Below, piece after piece: positions 27,149 to 35,486 of a DNA stretch of 64,000 nt. The translations under genes were made by a program, and so were the position numbers. Numbering within the stretch: the first letter of the stretch is position 1; every line of letters begins with the position of its first letter. The notes beneath the pieces were generated by a model. That model was not told the origin of the DNA. It did not search any database and saw only the letters and a list, made by a program, of their open reading frames with translations. The stretch comes from Lacrimispora amygdalina (lineage in GTDB: Bacteria > Bacillota > Clostridia > Lachnospirales > Lachnospiraceae). The stretch spans positions 62,001-126,000 of the forward strand of contig NZ_OAOF01000016.1 of the NCBI RefSeq assembly GCF_900205965.1. The letters run 5' to 3'.

Positions 27149-28088
27149 CGGATCCACTCCCCTTTCGAAACATAACATGAATTAAAAATATAAAAAACAT
27201 AGAAATCAGGAATAAGAGAAGTGCCATTGTCCAAAGAGCCAGGTTATGCTCCCCACCATCTGCAGAATTGCCCATATCTGCCGCAATTGCAGCCGTTAAG
27301 TTATTGGTTGGTGACAATAGGGAGGAAGGAAAGGCCCTGGTCTTACCGATCACCATGGCTACTGCCAAGGCTTCTCCAAATGCTCTGGATAGTCCGAGAA
27401 TAATACCGGTAAAGATTCCTGGAAATGCAACTGGCAAAACAACACGGCTGATTACCTGCCACCTGGTTGATCCCATTCCATAAGCCGCCTGATAATATTC
27501 CTTTGGTACATTACGTATGGCATCGGCTGAAAGTGCCGTAATGGTGGGAAATATCATAACTGCCAATACAATACTGGCTGCAAGAACAGAAAATCCACCC
27601 ATTCTTGCTCCAAATGTATTCTTGATAAAAGGAACCAGAACGGTTAGTCCAATCCATCCATAAACGACAGAAGGAATTCCCATAAAAATCTCAACTGCAG
27701 GCTGGAAAAGTTTCTCTCCAGCATTCGGCGAAATTTCCACCATAAATATAGCAGCTGCCAGGCTGAATGGGGTTGCGATCAAAAGACTCAGACCGCAGGT
27801 TAACAACGAACCAAATATGTATATGGCAGAACCTACCTTTCCTCCCCCTTCGTTGGCGCTATCCATAGGTGACCATTCCGACGAAAAAAGAAATTCGCTT
27901 AATGTGTGATGGTACTTGGTAAATGTTCCCGTTCCTTTTACAATGAGAAAGAGTCCAATGGAGAGAGTCAGAAGTATGATTAAGATTCCGCAAACCGTAA
28001 CCAATCCCCGCCAGAAATATTCATTGCGAAACTTGTGCAGCGTATTCTTTTGCGATGTCCCGCCTTTAATACTTTCTAAATTCGACAA
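27138..28088 (-). CDS. pstC: Phosphate ABC transporter permease PstC
   Basis: A 316-residue permease, apparently the only intact gene of the pst operon. Six hydrophobic helices are visible. Family segments include FLFSSEWSPMD, GIPSVVYGWIGL and the cytoplasmic loop YGMGSTRWQVISRVVLPVAFPG that contacts PstB. I propose the TTG at 28086-28088 as start, eight bases after AGAGG. Longer in-frame starts exist but extend into unrelated sequence. It overlaps the start of pstA by 11 bases. Confidence 0.88.
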   Translation of the reverse strand: MSNLESIKGGTSQKNTLHKFRNEYFWRGLVTVCGILIILLTLSIGLFLIVKGTGTFTKYHHTLSEFLFSSEWSPMDSANEGGGKVGSAIYIFGSLLTCGLSLLIATPFSLAAAIFMVEISPNAGEKLFQPAVEIFMGIPSVVYGWIGLTVLVPFIKNTFGARMGGFSVLAASIVLAVMIFPTITALSADAIRNVPKEYYQAAYGMGSTRWQVISRVVLPVAFPGIFTGIILGLSRAFGEALAVAMVIGKTRAFPSSLLSPTNNLTAAIAADMGNSADGGEHNLALWTMALLLFLISMFFIFLIHVMFRKGSGSGEV

Positions 28089-28118
28089 TTTTAACACCTC
28101 TTCTGAATAAAATGAAAT

Positions 28119-28148
28119 GCCGGACAGGCGCAAAAGCACCTGCACGGC
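28119..28148 (-). other. Intercistronic hairpin between pstS and pstC
   Basis: A 13-base imperfect stem GCCGTGCAGGTGC / GCGCCTGTCCGGC with a TTTT loop and no T-tract after it. Such hairpins are common after pstS, where they favour higher expression of the binding protein than of the permease. Confidence 0.55.
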
Positions 28149-28174
28149 AAAGGAATGGTTTCAATCCCAGTTCT

Positions 28175-29724
28175 TTACTGATGACTTTTTACTGCTTGAT
28201 CTGAAAGTTTGGAAGAAGCACCATACCCCATAGCTTCAATATTAGAGGCAAATGCATCACTCATCATATATTTGATATATGCCTGAGCCGCTTCACTGCC
28301 TTCGCCTTTGGTATACATATGTTCATATCCCCATACTTTATAAGTTCCATTGTAAGTATTTTCAAGTGTTGGAGCAACTCCATCAATTGCAACTGCCTTC
28401 ACTTTATCATTACTAACCAGATAGGAAAGTGCTACATAACCGATTGCAGCATCATTGTCTTCTACAGTCTGAAGAAGCGTACCGGAATCATCCGTCTCAA
28501 GCGCAGACTCCGAAGATTCTTCCACTCCGCCTAATGCCCAGGTCTTAAAAAGTGCACGTGTTCCGGAGGAGGTTGGTCTGGTTACCAGCATAATCTCTTT
28601 GTCCGGTCCTCCCACTTCTTTCCAGTTCTTTATCTTTCCTGTAAATATATCTGTTATTTGTTTTGTGGTAAGATTATCAACTCCCAGACTCTTATTTACT
28701 ACCGCTGCCATGGTTACGGTACAAACTTTGTGGTCCGTCAATTCAGAAGCTGCAGATGAATCTAATTTCTCTTCTGCAAATACATCGGAGTTTCCAATGT
28801 CTACCGCACCTTGAGATACCTGCTTTAAACCGGTTCCTGAACCGCCCCCATTGGTAACGATAGAACAATCAGGATTTTGTTTCATAAACGCCTCAGCTGC
28901 CGCCTGAGCCAAAGGAAGCAGTGCGGAAGAACCGGAAGTTGTAACAGAACCCTTTACCTGCTTAGCGGCCGGAGCTGCTGCCTGACTGCTATCCTCATGA
29001 CTATCAATTGCTTTTTTAGATAGTTTGGAGGAGGCGCCATATCCCATTTCTTCTATATTAACTGCAAACTCATCACCCATCATATATTGAATGAAGGCCT
29101 GAGCCAGATCACTTCCTTCGCCTTTGGTATACATGTGCTCATATAGGTCTTAAATAATGCACGGGTTCCAGAGGATGTTGGTCTGGTCACCAGCATGATT
29201 TCCATATCCGGTCCGCCGACTTCGTTCCAGTTCTTTACTTTTCCTGTAAAAACATCTGTCATCTGCTGGCTTGTAAGATCTTTTACTCCCAGACTTTTAT
29301 TAACAACTGCAGTCATCGTTACTGTACATACTTTATGGTCTACCAGATCCTTTGCTGCTTTTTCATCCAGCTTTTCTTTTGCAAATACATCTGAGTTACC
29401 AATATCAACAGCACCTTCCGAAACCTGCTTTAAACCGGTTCCTGATCCACCTCCATTAGCAACAATGGAGCTGTCCGGATTCTTCTCCATAAATTTTTCC
29501 GCAGCAGCTTGTACAAGCGGAAGCAAAGCGGAGGATCCGGAAGTTGTGACTGTACCGGAAACAGTTTCAGGTTTTGTACTGCTTTCTTTCGTTGTCTCTG
29601 TTTTTGCAGTTGTTGTGGCATCTGTCTGGCTGGTTGATGTTTTCTTGTCTGATGTGCCTGCACAGGCAGCCAGACTTGCACATACTGCGGCAGTCAGAAT
29701 CATAGCAATGGCTTTTTTCATCAT
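28175..29724 (-). pseudogene. pstS: pstS, double-domain phosphate-binding lipoprotein, broken by a 211-bp deletion
   Basis: The 5' part encodes a lipoprotein signal (lipobox AACAG) and most of a PstS domain up to GTRALFKT. The frame then shifts. The rest continues in another frame as the end of that domain (YEHMYTKGEGSDLAQ onwards), a linker with SSQAAAPAAKQVKG, and a complete second PstS domain ending at 28175. Compared with domain 2, domain 1 lacks 211 bp between the codons for KT and YE. Adding them back gives one open frame of 587 codons including stop. The repeat spacing is 816 bp after the lesion and 605 bp before it, which confirms the loss. Confidence 0.88.
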
Positions 29725-29942
29725 CTTTATATCCTTTCTAAACTTTATTTACTTTATCTAGTATGCTACTGAGAAAATTTTCTTACTATCGAATTTATGA
29801 AATCTATTTGTCAAATCTTAGTAAATTTCTCAAAATTTCAGTTTTTACTCTTCTATTGGCTGAAACTGGGCACCAAATTTCGAATCATAATTTTATATAT
29901 CAGGCATACTAAAAACACTTTATAAATAAAAGGAGGCATATA

Positions 29943-30086
29943 ATGAGCAGAGATAATTCAAAAAAAAGCACAAACAACCATAAAAAGGAAGATGGCACCT
30001 TTCATTCAAAGCATATTAATCATAATCCCCAGGCAGAAAGCGCAAGAGCTGTATTCGGATTAAAGGAAGATAATTCAAAAAGATAA
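29943..30086 (+). CDS. Small hydrophilic protein, 47 aa
   Basis: A short gene starting ATG at 29943 after AAAGGAGG. The product is polar and basic, rich in Lys, Asn and His, with the sequence FHSKHINHNPQAESARAVFG in its middle. It resembles small clostridial proteins found beside cold-shock genes, but I cannot assign a function. It is the first gene of a tight set of three, with 16 bases before the next gene. Confidence 0.7.
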   Translation: MSRDNSKKSTNNHKKEDGTFHSKHINHNPQAESARAVFGLKEDNSKR

Positions 30087-30102
30087 GAAGGAGGCGTTAT
30101 CC

Positions 30103-30315
30103 ATGTCAAATTATACCGGAGTTGTAAAATGGTTTGATAACGAGAGAGGCTATGGCTTCATCTCTGCCAACGATGGACAGGATGTCTTCGTACATCATTC
30201 ACAGGTGAAAGAAAAAACGCATAACAAAGATCTGCACGAAGGCGAATCTGTCAATTTTGATGTTAGAAAAGGGGATAAAGGGTTAAGCGCCTTTAATGTC
30301 CAAAAAAACGATTAA
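30103..30315 (+). CDS. Cold-shock protein, CspA/CspB type (second paralogue)
   Basis: A 70-residue OB-fold protein with RNP1 RGYGFIS and RNP2 DVFVHHS. It differs from the paralogue at 5157 by an insertion in the loop (KEKTHNKDLHEGE) and a more charged surface. Start ATG is preceded by AAGGAGG. It lies between the 47-aa gene and the HMA-like gene, so it is probably translated from a three-gene message rather than alone. Confidence 0.95.
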   Translation: MSNYTGVVKWFDNERGYGFISANDGQDVFVHHSQVKEKTHNKDLHEGESVNFDVRKGDKGLSAFNVQKND

Positions 30316-30334
30316 AAGAAAAAGGAGTTGTCCA

Positions 30335-30559
30335 ATGAAAAGAATCCATTACGAAATATCAGGTATTCAGAATAAAGATGTTAAAACACAGTTAAAAAAT
30401 GCTTTGGATAAAATAGACGGAATTTCTATGATTAATATCGATGCAGCGAGAGGTTCTATTGAAGTGGGATATAATCAATCAACGGATGAAAATAGCATTA
30501 AATCTTGTATTGAAACAGTAGGATGTGAAATAACGGGGGAGTCCTGCGAAACCTCTTAG
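30335..30559 (+). CDS. HMA-fold protein lacking the CxxC metal site
   Basis: A 74-residue protein with the beta-alpha-beta-beta-alpha-beta pattern of heavy-metal-associated domains: IHYEISGIQNKDVKTQLKNA, then INIDAARGSIEVGYN, then ENSIKSCIETVGCEI. The loop that carries M-x-C-x2-C in copper chaperones reads GIQNKD here, so normal Cu(I) or Hg binding is unlikely. Three cysteines lie near the C-terminus instead. Start ATG at 30335 follows AAAGGAG. Last gene of the three-gene set. Confidence 0.65.
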   Translation: MKRIHYEISGIQNKDVKTQLKNALDKIDGISMINIDAARGSIEVGYNQSTDENSIKSCIETVGCEITGESCETS

Positions 30560-30587
30560 GCAAAATCTACTAAGTATAATTTATTAC

Positions 30588-30626
30588 GGTCCCCCTTAGT
30601 CATATGTCTGGTGACGCAGGGGGATC
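30588..30626 (+). other. GC-rich hairpin after the HMA-like gene
   Basis: Stem GGTCCCCC / GGGGGATC with an inner GTCA / TGAC stem. No T-tract follows, so it is a weak candidate terminator or mRNA 3' stabiliser. Confidence 0.4.
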
Positions 30627-30695
30627 ATATTATGTATCCTTACAAGGTAATTAACTCCCGTTCTGGTATCTATAATGATTTTTAAAATACCGCCG

Positions 30696-30899
30696 CTAAT
30701 ATGTTGTGTGAGAAGAAAGTAACGACTGTGAGATCACATAATATCGGTATCCCTCATTATCAACCTCGCATATTTTTGACAATTCCTTATTGCCTTCTAT
30801 TTTAACTTTTACAATTACGCAGGGTGTATATGAATTACCTACATCTGATTTTTCCTGATATAGTTCACTAAATAATACCCGCCGAAATCCTTCATGTTC
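30696..30899 (-). pseudogene. Possible remnant of an unidentified gene
   Basis: Within the roughly 360-bp gap between the HMA-like gene and the DUF402 gene, one minus-strand frame stays open for 67 codons with coding-like content (for example TPCVIVKVKIEGNKELSKIC). It has no start codon with a ribosome site, and a stop codon lies immediately upstream. It may be the 3' end of a decayed gene. No family recognised; chance cannot be ruled out. Confidence 0.3.
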
Positions 30900-30925
30900 T
30901 TATTGGACATAAAATAACTACCAGC

Positions 30926-31468
30926 TTATGATTGGTAGCTTAGTAAAATTCCATAGCATTTCAGTGTATACTCTGTAAATGCATTAATATTCTTTAATAA
31001 TCCATTTCTAAGCTCATCACTTGTATTAATTGCCAGTTCAAATTGTTCTTGAGTAATATCTTTTTTAATTAATGCTTCCTCAAGTTCATCCATATCATCT
31101 ACTATAATTCTACCATCAGGATAAACAATCAAATCTAAATACAAATCTTTAAAATAAGGCACACCATCTAAGTCTATTCCTTGTTCTGCTATCATATCTA
31201 TGTACCAAACCAATATATCATTTTTTTCATTCATCATAGCAGTGATGCAATAAAAATCATCCTGTGACAGAATAGAGAGCCATTTCATTCCTTTATCGCA
31301 AACTGTAATTTCTACACCGTTAAATTTCCATATCTGCTTTTCGCTTACCTCTTTTATCTCCATAAGTCCAACATATCCCTTAAGAAATTCGGCATCTGCT
31401 TTTTTCCCGTACATTTCTTTTGAAACTATACATTTCCATTCATCATATGACAATCTGCTTTTTTTCAA
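30926..31468 (-). CDS. DUF402 family protein
   Basis: A 180-residue protein. The core has the family pattern KWLSILSQDDFYCITAMM, WYIDMIAEQGI, VPYFKDLYLDLIVYPDG and IIVDDMDELEEAL. The clustered Asp/Glu residues correspond to the divalent-metal site of characterised DUF402 members (FomD-like), which hydrolyse nucleoside diphosphates or nucleotidyl conjugates. Which reaction this one performs is unknown. Single gene near the tmRNA gene. Confidence 0.75.
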   Translation of the reverse strand: MKKSRLSYDEWKCIVSKEMYGKKADAEFLKGYVGLMEIKEVSEKQIWKFNGVEITVCDKGMKWLSILSQDDFYCITAMMNEKNDILVWYIDMIAEQGIDLDGVPYFKDLYLDLIVYPDGRIIVDDMDELEEALIKKDITQEQFELAINTSDELRNGLLKNINAFTEYTLKCYGILLSYQS

Positions 31469-31540
31469 ATATAGTACCTCCTGGTTATTAGTTGTACTTA
31501 CAGAATAAATATTAAATTATATTGTACAGCCTGCATTAAC

Positions 31541-31590
31541 AAAAAAGAACCCTTGTAAACGCAAGACTTTCTCGCTTTTACAAGAGTTCT
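31541..31590 (-). terminator. Terminator of tmRNA
   Basis: Stem AGAACTCTTGTAAA / TTTACAAGGGTTCT with one G-T pair, followed on the minus strand by TTTTT. It begins eight bases beyond the mature tmRNA 3' end. Confidence 0.9.
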
Positions 31591-31597
31591 GAAAGAG

Positions 31598-31937
31598 TGG
31601 AGCAGACGGGATTTGAACCCGTGTCCAAAAACCAATTCCCTGTTCTTCTACTATCATAGTCAGTTTATTGACATTCCCTCCACAGCCCGGGAACTAACAC
31701 CCTGACTGCTTCAGTAGCTTCATCATACACCCGTATGCTCAAAGCTTTGCACACGTCGTTTCTCACATAGTCGATGCCGGGATCTTAAAGTGTGAGTGCT
31801 CTAAGGCCGACAAGCTGCATTAAGCAGCTAAAGCTAATTTATTATTGTTAGCGTTTATATTTAGGTTTGCCATTTAACGCATCGCATGCGGATAGCTTCA
31901 CCAGCTGCATAGCCCCTGTCGAAACCAGTACTGCCCC
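31598..31937 (-). ncRNA. ssrA: Transfer-messenger RNA (tmRNA)
   Basis: One-piece tmRNA of about 340 nt that rescues stalled ribosomes. The 5' end GGGGCAG pairs with 3' CTGCTCC to form the acceptor stem. The conserved CTGGTTTCGACAGG follows the 5' end, and the T-arm GGGTTCAAATCCC is near the 3' end. CCA is not encoded. The tag reading frame at 31820-31870 starts with GCA and encodes ANLNINANNNKLALAA before TAA. The LALAA ending is the ClpXP degradation signal. Confidence 0.97.
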
Positions 31938-31966
31938 TGACTGGTACTCTTCAAGAGAGCATTATC

Positions 31967-31995
31967 ATAGTATCACGAAAAAAAATAAATGTCAA
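31967..31995 (-). promoter_or_regulatory. Promoter of tmRNA
   Basis: On the minus strand TTGACA (31990-31995) and TACTAT (31967-31972) are 17 bp apart. The predicted start is about 20-25 bases before the mature 5' end. Confidence 0.65.
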
Positions 31996-32012
31996 GTTCC
32001 ACTGCTTTCCAT

Positions 32013-33083
32013 CTACAGATCGTCGATCAATGCACTGCTCTTTGCATAAGCCGTACTCTTTGCTTCAAAAAAATCAGTTTTTATTAAATTTGCATTGCTG
32101 TACTGACTGACCCAGGACATACTCTCCGGTTCTCTCTCATGGCCTTCGTAAATCCGCTCCCAGCCAAGACTTTCACAGCGGAAATTTCCCAGATATTTGA
32201 TATAATCCGTAATCATCTCCTTCGTCAGACCGGGAACCTCATCTCCAATTGCATAGATTCCCCATGCAATCTCCTGTTCACAGCCTTCTTTGATCATGCT
32301 CCGGTATTCTTCAACGTATTCCGGAGTAAACAGCTGCGGTTCTTCCTTTTTCAGTTCCAGAATGATATTACGGAACAACCATAAATGGGTATTCTCATCC
32401 CGGTTAATATAGCGGATCTCCTGGGAAGACCCTGTCATTTTGTGGTTCCGCCCCAGATTATAGAAAAACATAAATCCGCTGTAAAAATAGATTCCTTCTA
32501 AAATAAAGTTGGCAACTACCGCCTTCATAAATGCCAGACTGCTTTTGTCCTTCTGGAATTCGTTATACAGATCTCCGATAAACGTATTGCGGGCCAGTAA
32601 ATGAGGATCATTCTTCCATTGGTACAGTACTTCGTTTCTCGTCTGGGGCTCACAGATTGTATCCAGCATATAGCTGTAGCTCTGGCTGTGGACAGCTTCC
32701 TGAAAGGTCTGGATCGACAGGCAGAGATTGATCTCGTTGGCAGTTACATATTCACTGATAGCCGGCAGATTGGCAGTCTGAATGCTGTCAAGGAATACCA
32801 GGAACGACAAAATCTTATCATACGCTCTCCGCTCTCCCTGACTTAAAAGAGGATAATCCTTGCTGTCTCTTAAAAGATTAATCTCCTCCGGTATCCAGAA
32901 ATTGTTCATGGCCTGACGGTACCAGTCACTTACCCAGGCATACTTCATATTGTTAAAATCATTTAAATTAGTGGTATTGCCGTTGATCATCCGCCGCTCT
33001 CTTACTTCTACGGATCCTTCCGGATTAAAAAGAGGACGTTTCTTTAACTGTTCCATGGGATGAATTCCACTCTCCTTCTTCAT
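32013..33083 (-). CDS. nrdB: Ribonucleoside-diphosphate reductase beta subunit (class Ia-like)
   Basis: A 356-residue ferritin-like subunit that holds the tyrosyl radical and metal centre. Metal ligands fit FLDS, QEAVHSQSY (E and H three apart), EGIY and RDENTH. The radical Tyr is four residues after the first His, in HSQSY. I chose the ATG at 33081-33083; one at 33114-33116 overlaps the nrdA stop region, and one at MEQLKKRP is also possible. The C-terminal tail that binds NrdA is intact. Downstream of nrdA with a small gap or overlap. Confidence 0.93.
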   Translation of the reverse strand: MKKESGIHPMEQLKKRPLFNPEGSVEVRERRMINGNTTNLNDFNNMKYAWVSDWYRQAMNNFWIPEEINLLRDSKDYPLLSQGERRAYDKILSFLVFLDSIQTANLPAISEYVTANEINLCLSIQTFQEAVHSQSYSYMLDTICEPQTRNEVLYQWKNDPHLLARNTFIGDLYNEFQKDKSSLAFMKAVVANFILEGIYFYSGFMFFYNLGRNHKMTGSSQEIRYINRDENTHLWLFRNIILELKKEEPQLFTPEYVEEYRSMIKEGCEQEIAWGIYAIGDEVPGLTKEMITDYIKYLGNFRCESLGWERIYEGHEREPESMSWVSQYSNANLIKTDFFEAKSTAYAKSSALIDDL

Positions 33084-33103
33084 TATCTGATTTTCCCCAC
33101 TTT

Positions 33104-35377
33104 CTAGCTGGAGCATGCATCACATTCATCCACCTCCAGGCTTTTGGAACGGATGTAATAGATGGTTTTTACTCCCGATTCCCATGCCAGAATATAGAGT
33201 CCAAGCACCTGCCGTAGCGTATAGTCATTGGTAATATACAGGTTCATGCTCTGGGCCTGGTCTATATGGCGCTGCCTGACCCCTGCTGCCTTCACAGACC
33301 ACTTCTGGTCAATGTAATGGGCATTTTTATAAAGCCAGAATGTATCTGGTGAAAGTCCTGGTGCAACTCTGGGAACAAGTCCATTCTTTTTTTCTTCCAG
33401 ATAATACCGGTTCATAATGGGATCAAGTCCTGCCGTTGTTCCTGCAATCATGCTGGTGCTGCTGGTAGGAGCAACAGCGATCAGCCAGGCATTTCTCATG
33501 CCGTATTCACTTACTTTTTGACTTAAAGCTTTCCATTCCTGTGTTTCATAGCCTCGTTTCTTAAAATAAGCTCCTGTCTGCCAGTCACTTCCTTCAAAGA
33601 AAGAATAAGTCCCTTTTTCCCTTGCTAGATCACAGCTGGCTTCAATGGCCGCATAGTTTATAGTCTCAAACACCTTGTCTGCAAATGTAAGATGCTCGTC
33701 TGATTCCCAGGCAATCCTGTTGTTTGCAAGCATGTGGTGGTAGCCGCTTACCCCCAGACCAATGGGGCGGTAACGTCCGTTGCTGATCTTTGCATAGGGA
33801 ACAGGAAAATAGTTTAGATCAATGACATTGTCAAGAGCCCTTACTGCGCTGCACACCAGCTGTGTGATCTCTTCTTTCCGGTTCACATCAATATTACCAA
33901 GAGATAGGCTGGCCAGGTTACAGACAACGAAGTCACCAGGCTTTGTTACTGATACCACCACAGTCTCTCCGTCCACAGTCGCTGTATTCTGCTCCACCTG
34001 TTCCACCGCGCTCATATTCTGGGCTATCTCCGTACAGAGATTGCTGCAGTAGATGATCCCTTTATGGCTGTTTGGATTGGCTTCATTCACCGCATCCCGA
34101 TTAAAGGTAAAGGGAGTTCCTGTTTCCACAGCACTTTTTAAAATTAGGCGGATCATATCCTTAATCGGAACCACCCTTTTATGAATTCTGCTGTCCTCCA
34201 CACACTGGAAGTAGCGTTCCTCCCATAAATCACCCCAGCAGTCCTCAAGTGCCCAGCCCTTTACAGAAAGAATCTCATGGGGGCACATTAAGTACCAGTC
34301 ACTTTCTATGTCATCCTTTGCCAGCCTCCAGAAAAGATCAGGATAGCATACAGCCGGAAAAACATCATGTGCTTTCATACGGTCATCTCCGTTGTTGGTC
34401 CTGAGCATTAAAAATTCCGGCAGATCTTTGTGCCATGCATCTAAATATACCGCTACTGCTCCCTGACGCATCCCCAGCTGGTCTACTGCAACCGCCGTAT
34501 CATTGGCCAGCTTGATCCACCTGATAACACCTCCGGCTGCGCCCTTAAAACCACGTATGGCGCTTCCTGCTGCCCGGACCTTGCCGAAATAAAGTCCCAT
34601 GCCGCCGCCAAATTTACTGATTTTTGCAAAGCTGTCAATGCTTCGGTAAATCCCGTCCAGGCTGTCCGGCACTGTATCAATAAAACAGGATGAAAGCTGA
34701 TGATACGGCTTCCTTGCATTGGACAGAGTGGGAGTTGCCATAGTCACTTTTAAAGTGCTGAGCATATCGTAAAACCTTTTTACCCAGCCGGACCGGTCCT
34801 CTGTTTCCAGCATAGCCAGATGCATGGCAATTCCAAGAAACATCTCCTGCGGTGTTTCAATGGGAATATTCTCCCTGCTGCGGATCACGTAACGGTTCAA
34901 TACCAGTTCCAGACCGGAATAAGTAAACAGACGGTCCCTGGCTTCATCAATATAGGATTCGTACAGATCGATTTCTTCCCTGCTGTAATGCTCAAGAATA
35001 TAACTTCCGTAAAGCTGTTCTTTCGTTAAGTAAAGAACCTTATCATAAAAGCTTTTAATATCATTCCTGTTAAGTTCCTTTTTTCGGATGAGTTCAAACT
35101 GGACCAGATAAATTCTGGCGCAGATATACTCCCATCCGGAGGCTTCCTGGGTCGTCAGCTCCAATGCGGCCTGAATCAAAGCAGAAAGCTTCTCTTTGAG
35201 TGCCATACCCTCTTTATAAAACGTCATGAATTTTATAAAAAGTTTATCCAGGCTGTATTCGGAGGGTTGCCACTCCTGTTCTATCTCATCAAATACCCGT
35301 CTTAATCCGGGGATCTCCTTAAAATATGCCAATATCTCATTTTTACCGTATAATTCATCCATACTGATTCCTGCCAT
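33104..35377 (-). CDS. nrdA: Ribonucleoside-diphosphate reductase alpha subunit (class Ia-like)
   Basis: A 757-residue catalytic subunit that reduces ribonucleoside diphosphates. The active-site cysteines are in QLSSCFIDTVPDSLDG, NLCTEI and CNLASLSLGN. The redox tail ends in DECDACSS. The finger-loop region and the sequence APTSSTSMIAGTTAGLDP are typical. No clear V-x-K-R-D-G ATP-cone signature is visible at the N-terminus, so overall activity control may differ. Controlled by a promoter bearing two NrdR boxes at 35429-35481. Confidence 0.95.
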   Translation of the reverse strand: MAGISMDELYGKNEILAYFKEIPGLRRVFDEIEQEWQPSEYSLDKLFIKFMTFYKEGMALKEKLSALIQAALELTTQEASGWEYICARIYLVQFELIRKKELNRNDIKSFYDKVLYLTKEQLYGSYILEHYSREEIDLYESYIDEARDRLFTYSGLELVLNRYVIRSRENIPIETPQEMFLGIAMHLAMLETEDRSGWVKRFYDMLSTLKVTMATPTLSNARKPYHQLSSCFIDTVPDSLDGIYRSIDSFAKISKFGGGMGLYFGKVRAAGSAIRGFKGAAGGVIRWIKLANDTAVAVDQLGMRQGAVAVYLDAWHKDLPEFLMLRTNNGDDRMKAHDVFPAVCYPDLFWRLAKDDIESDWYLMCPHEILSVKGWALEDCWGDLWEERYFQCVEDSRIHKRVVPIKDMIRLILKSAVETGTPFTFNRDAVNEANPNSHKGIIYCSNLCTEIAQNMSAVEQVEQNTATVDGETVVVSVTKPGDFVVCNLASLSLGNIDVNRKEEITQLVCSAVRALDNVIDLNYFPVPYAKISNGRYRPIGLGVSGYHHMLANNRIAWESDEHLTFADKVFETINYAAIEASCDLAREKGTYSFFEGSDWQTGAYFKKRGYETQEWKALSQKVSEYGMRNAWLIAVAPTSSTSMIAGTTAGLDPIMNRYYLEEKKNGLVPRVAPGLSPDTFWLYKNAHYIDQKWSVKAAGVRQRHIDQAQSMNLYITNDYTLRQVLGLYILAWESGVKTIYYIRSKSLEVDECDACSS

Positions 35378-35428
35378 TCTATCCCGTTATAATAATATCA
35401 ATAACTGTTATCAAAAGCTATATTCAAG

Positions 35429-35457
35429 AATATACCACAAGATATTGTTAATTTCAA
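35429..35457 (-). promoter_or_regulatory. nrdAB promoter
   Basis: Minus strand TTGAAA (35452-35457) and TATATT (35429-35434) are 17 bp apart. The proximal NrdR box fills the spacer. Confidence 0.65.
35435..35450 (-). promoter_or_regulatory. NrdR box 1
   Basis: The minus-strand sequence TAACAATATCTTGTGG closely fits the NrdR consensus ACACAATATATTGTGT. It coincides with the -10/-35 spacer, so NrdR binding would block RNA polymerase. Confidence 0.7.
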
Positions 35458-35465
35458 CCATCCAA

Positions 35466-35481
35466 GTACAAAATATTCGGT
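35466..35481 (-). promoter_or_regulatory. NrdR box 2
   Basis: The minus-strand sequence ACCGAATATTTTGTAC is a second, weaker NrdR match. It starts exactly 31 bp from box 1, the spacing of about three helical turns that NrdR boxes show in other bacteria. Confidence 0.65.
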
Positions 35482-35486
35482 TTTTA

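Noticed and set aside
29195..29761. Plus-strand open frame of 188 codons opposite pstS
   Set aside because: Antisense to the PstS coding sequence; the open frame reflects codon bias of the real strand.
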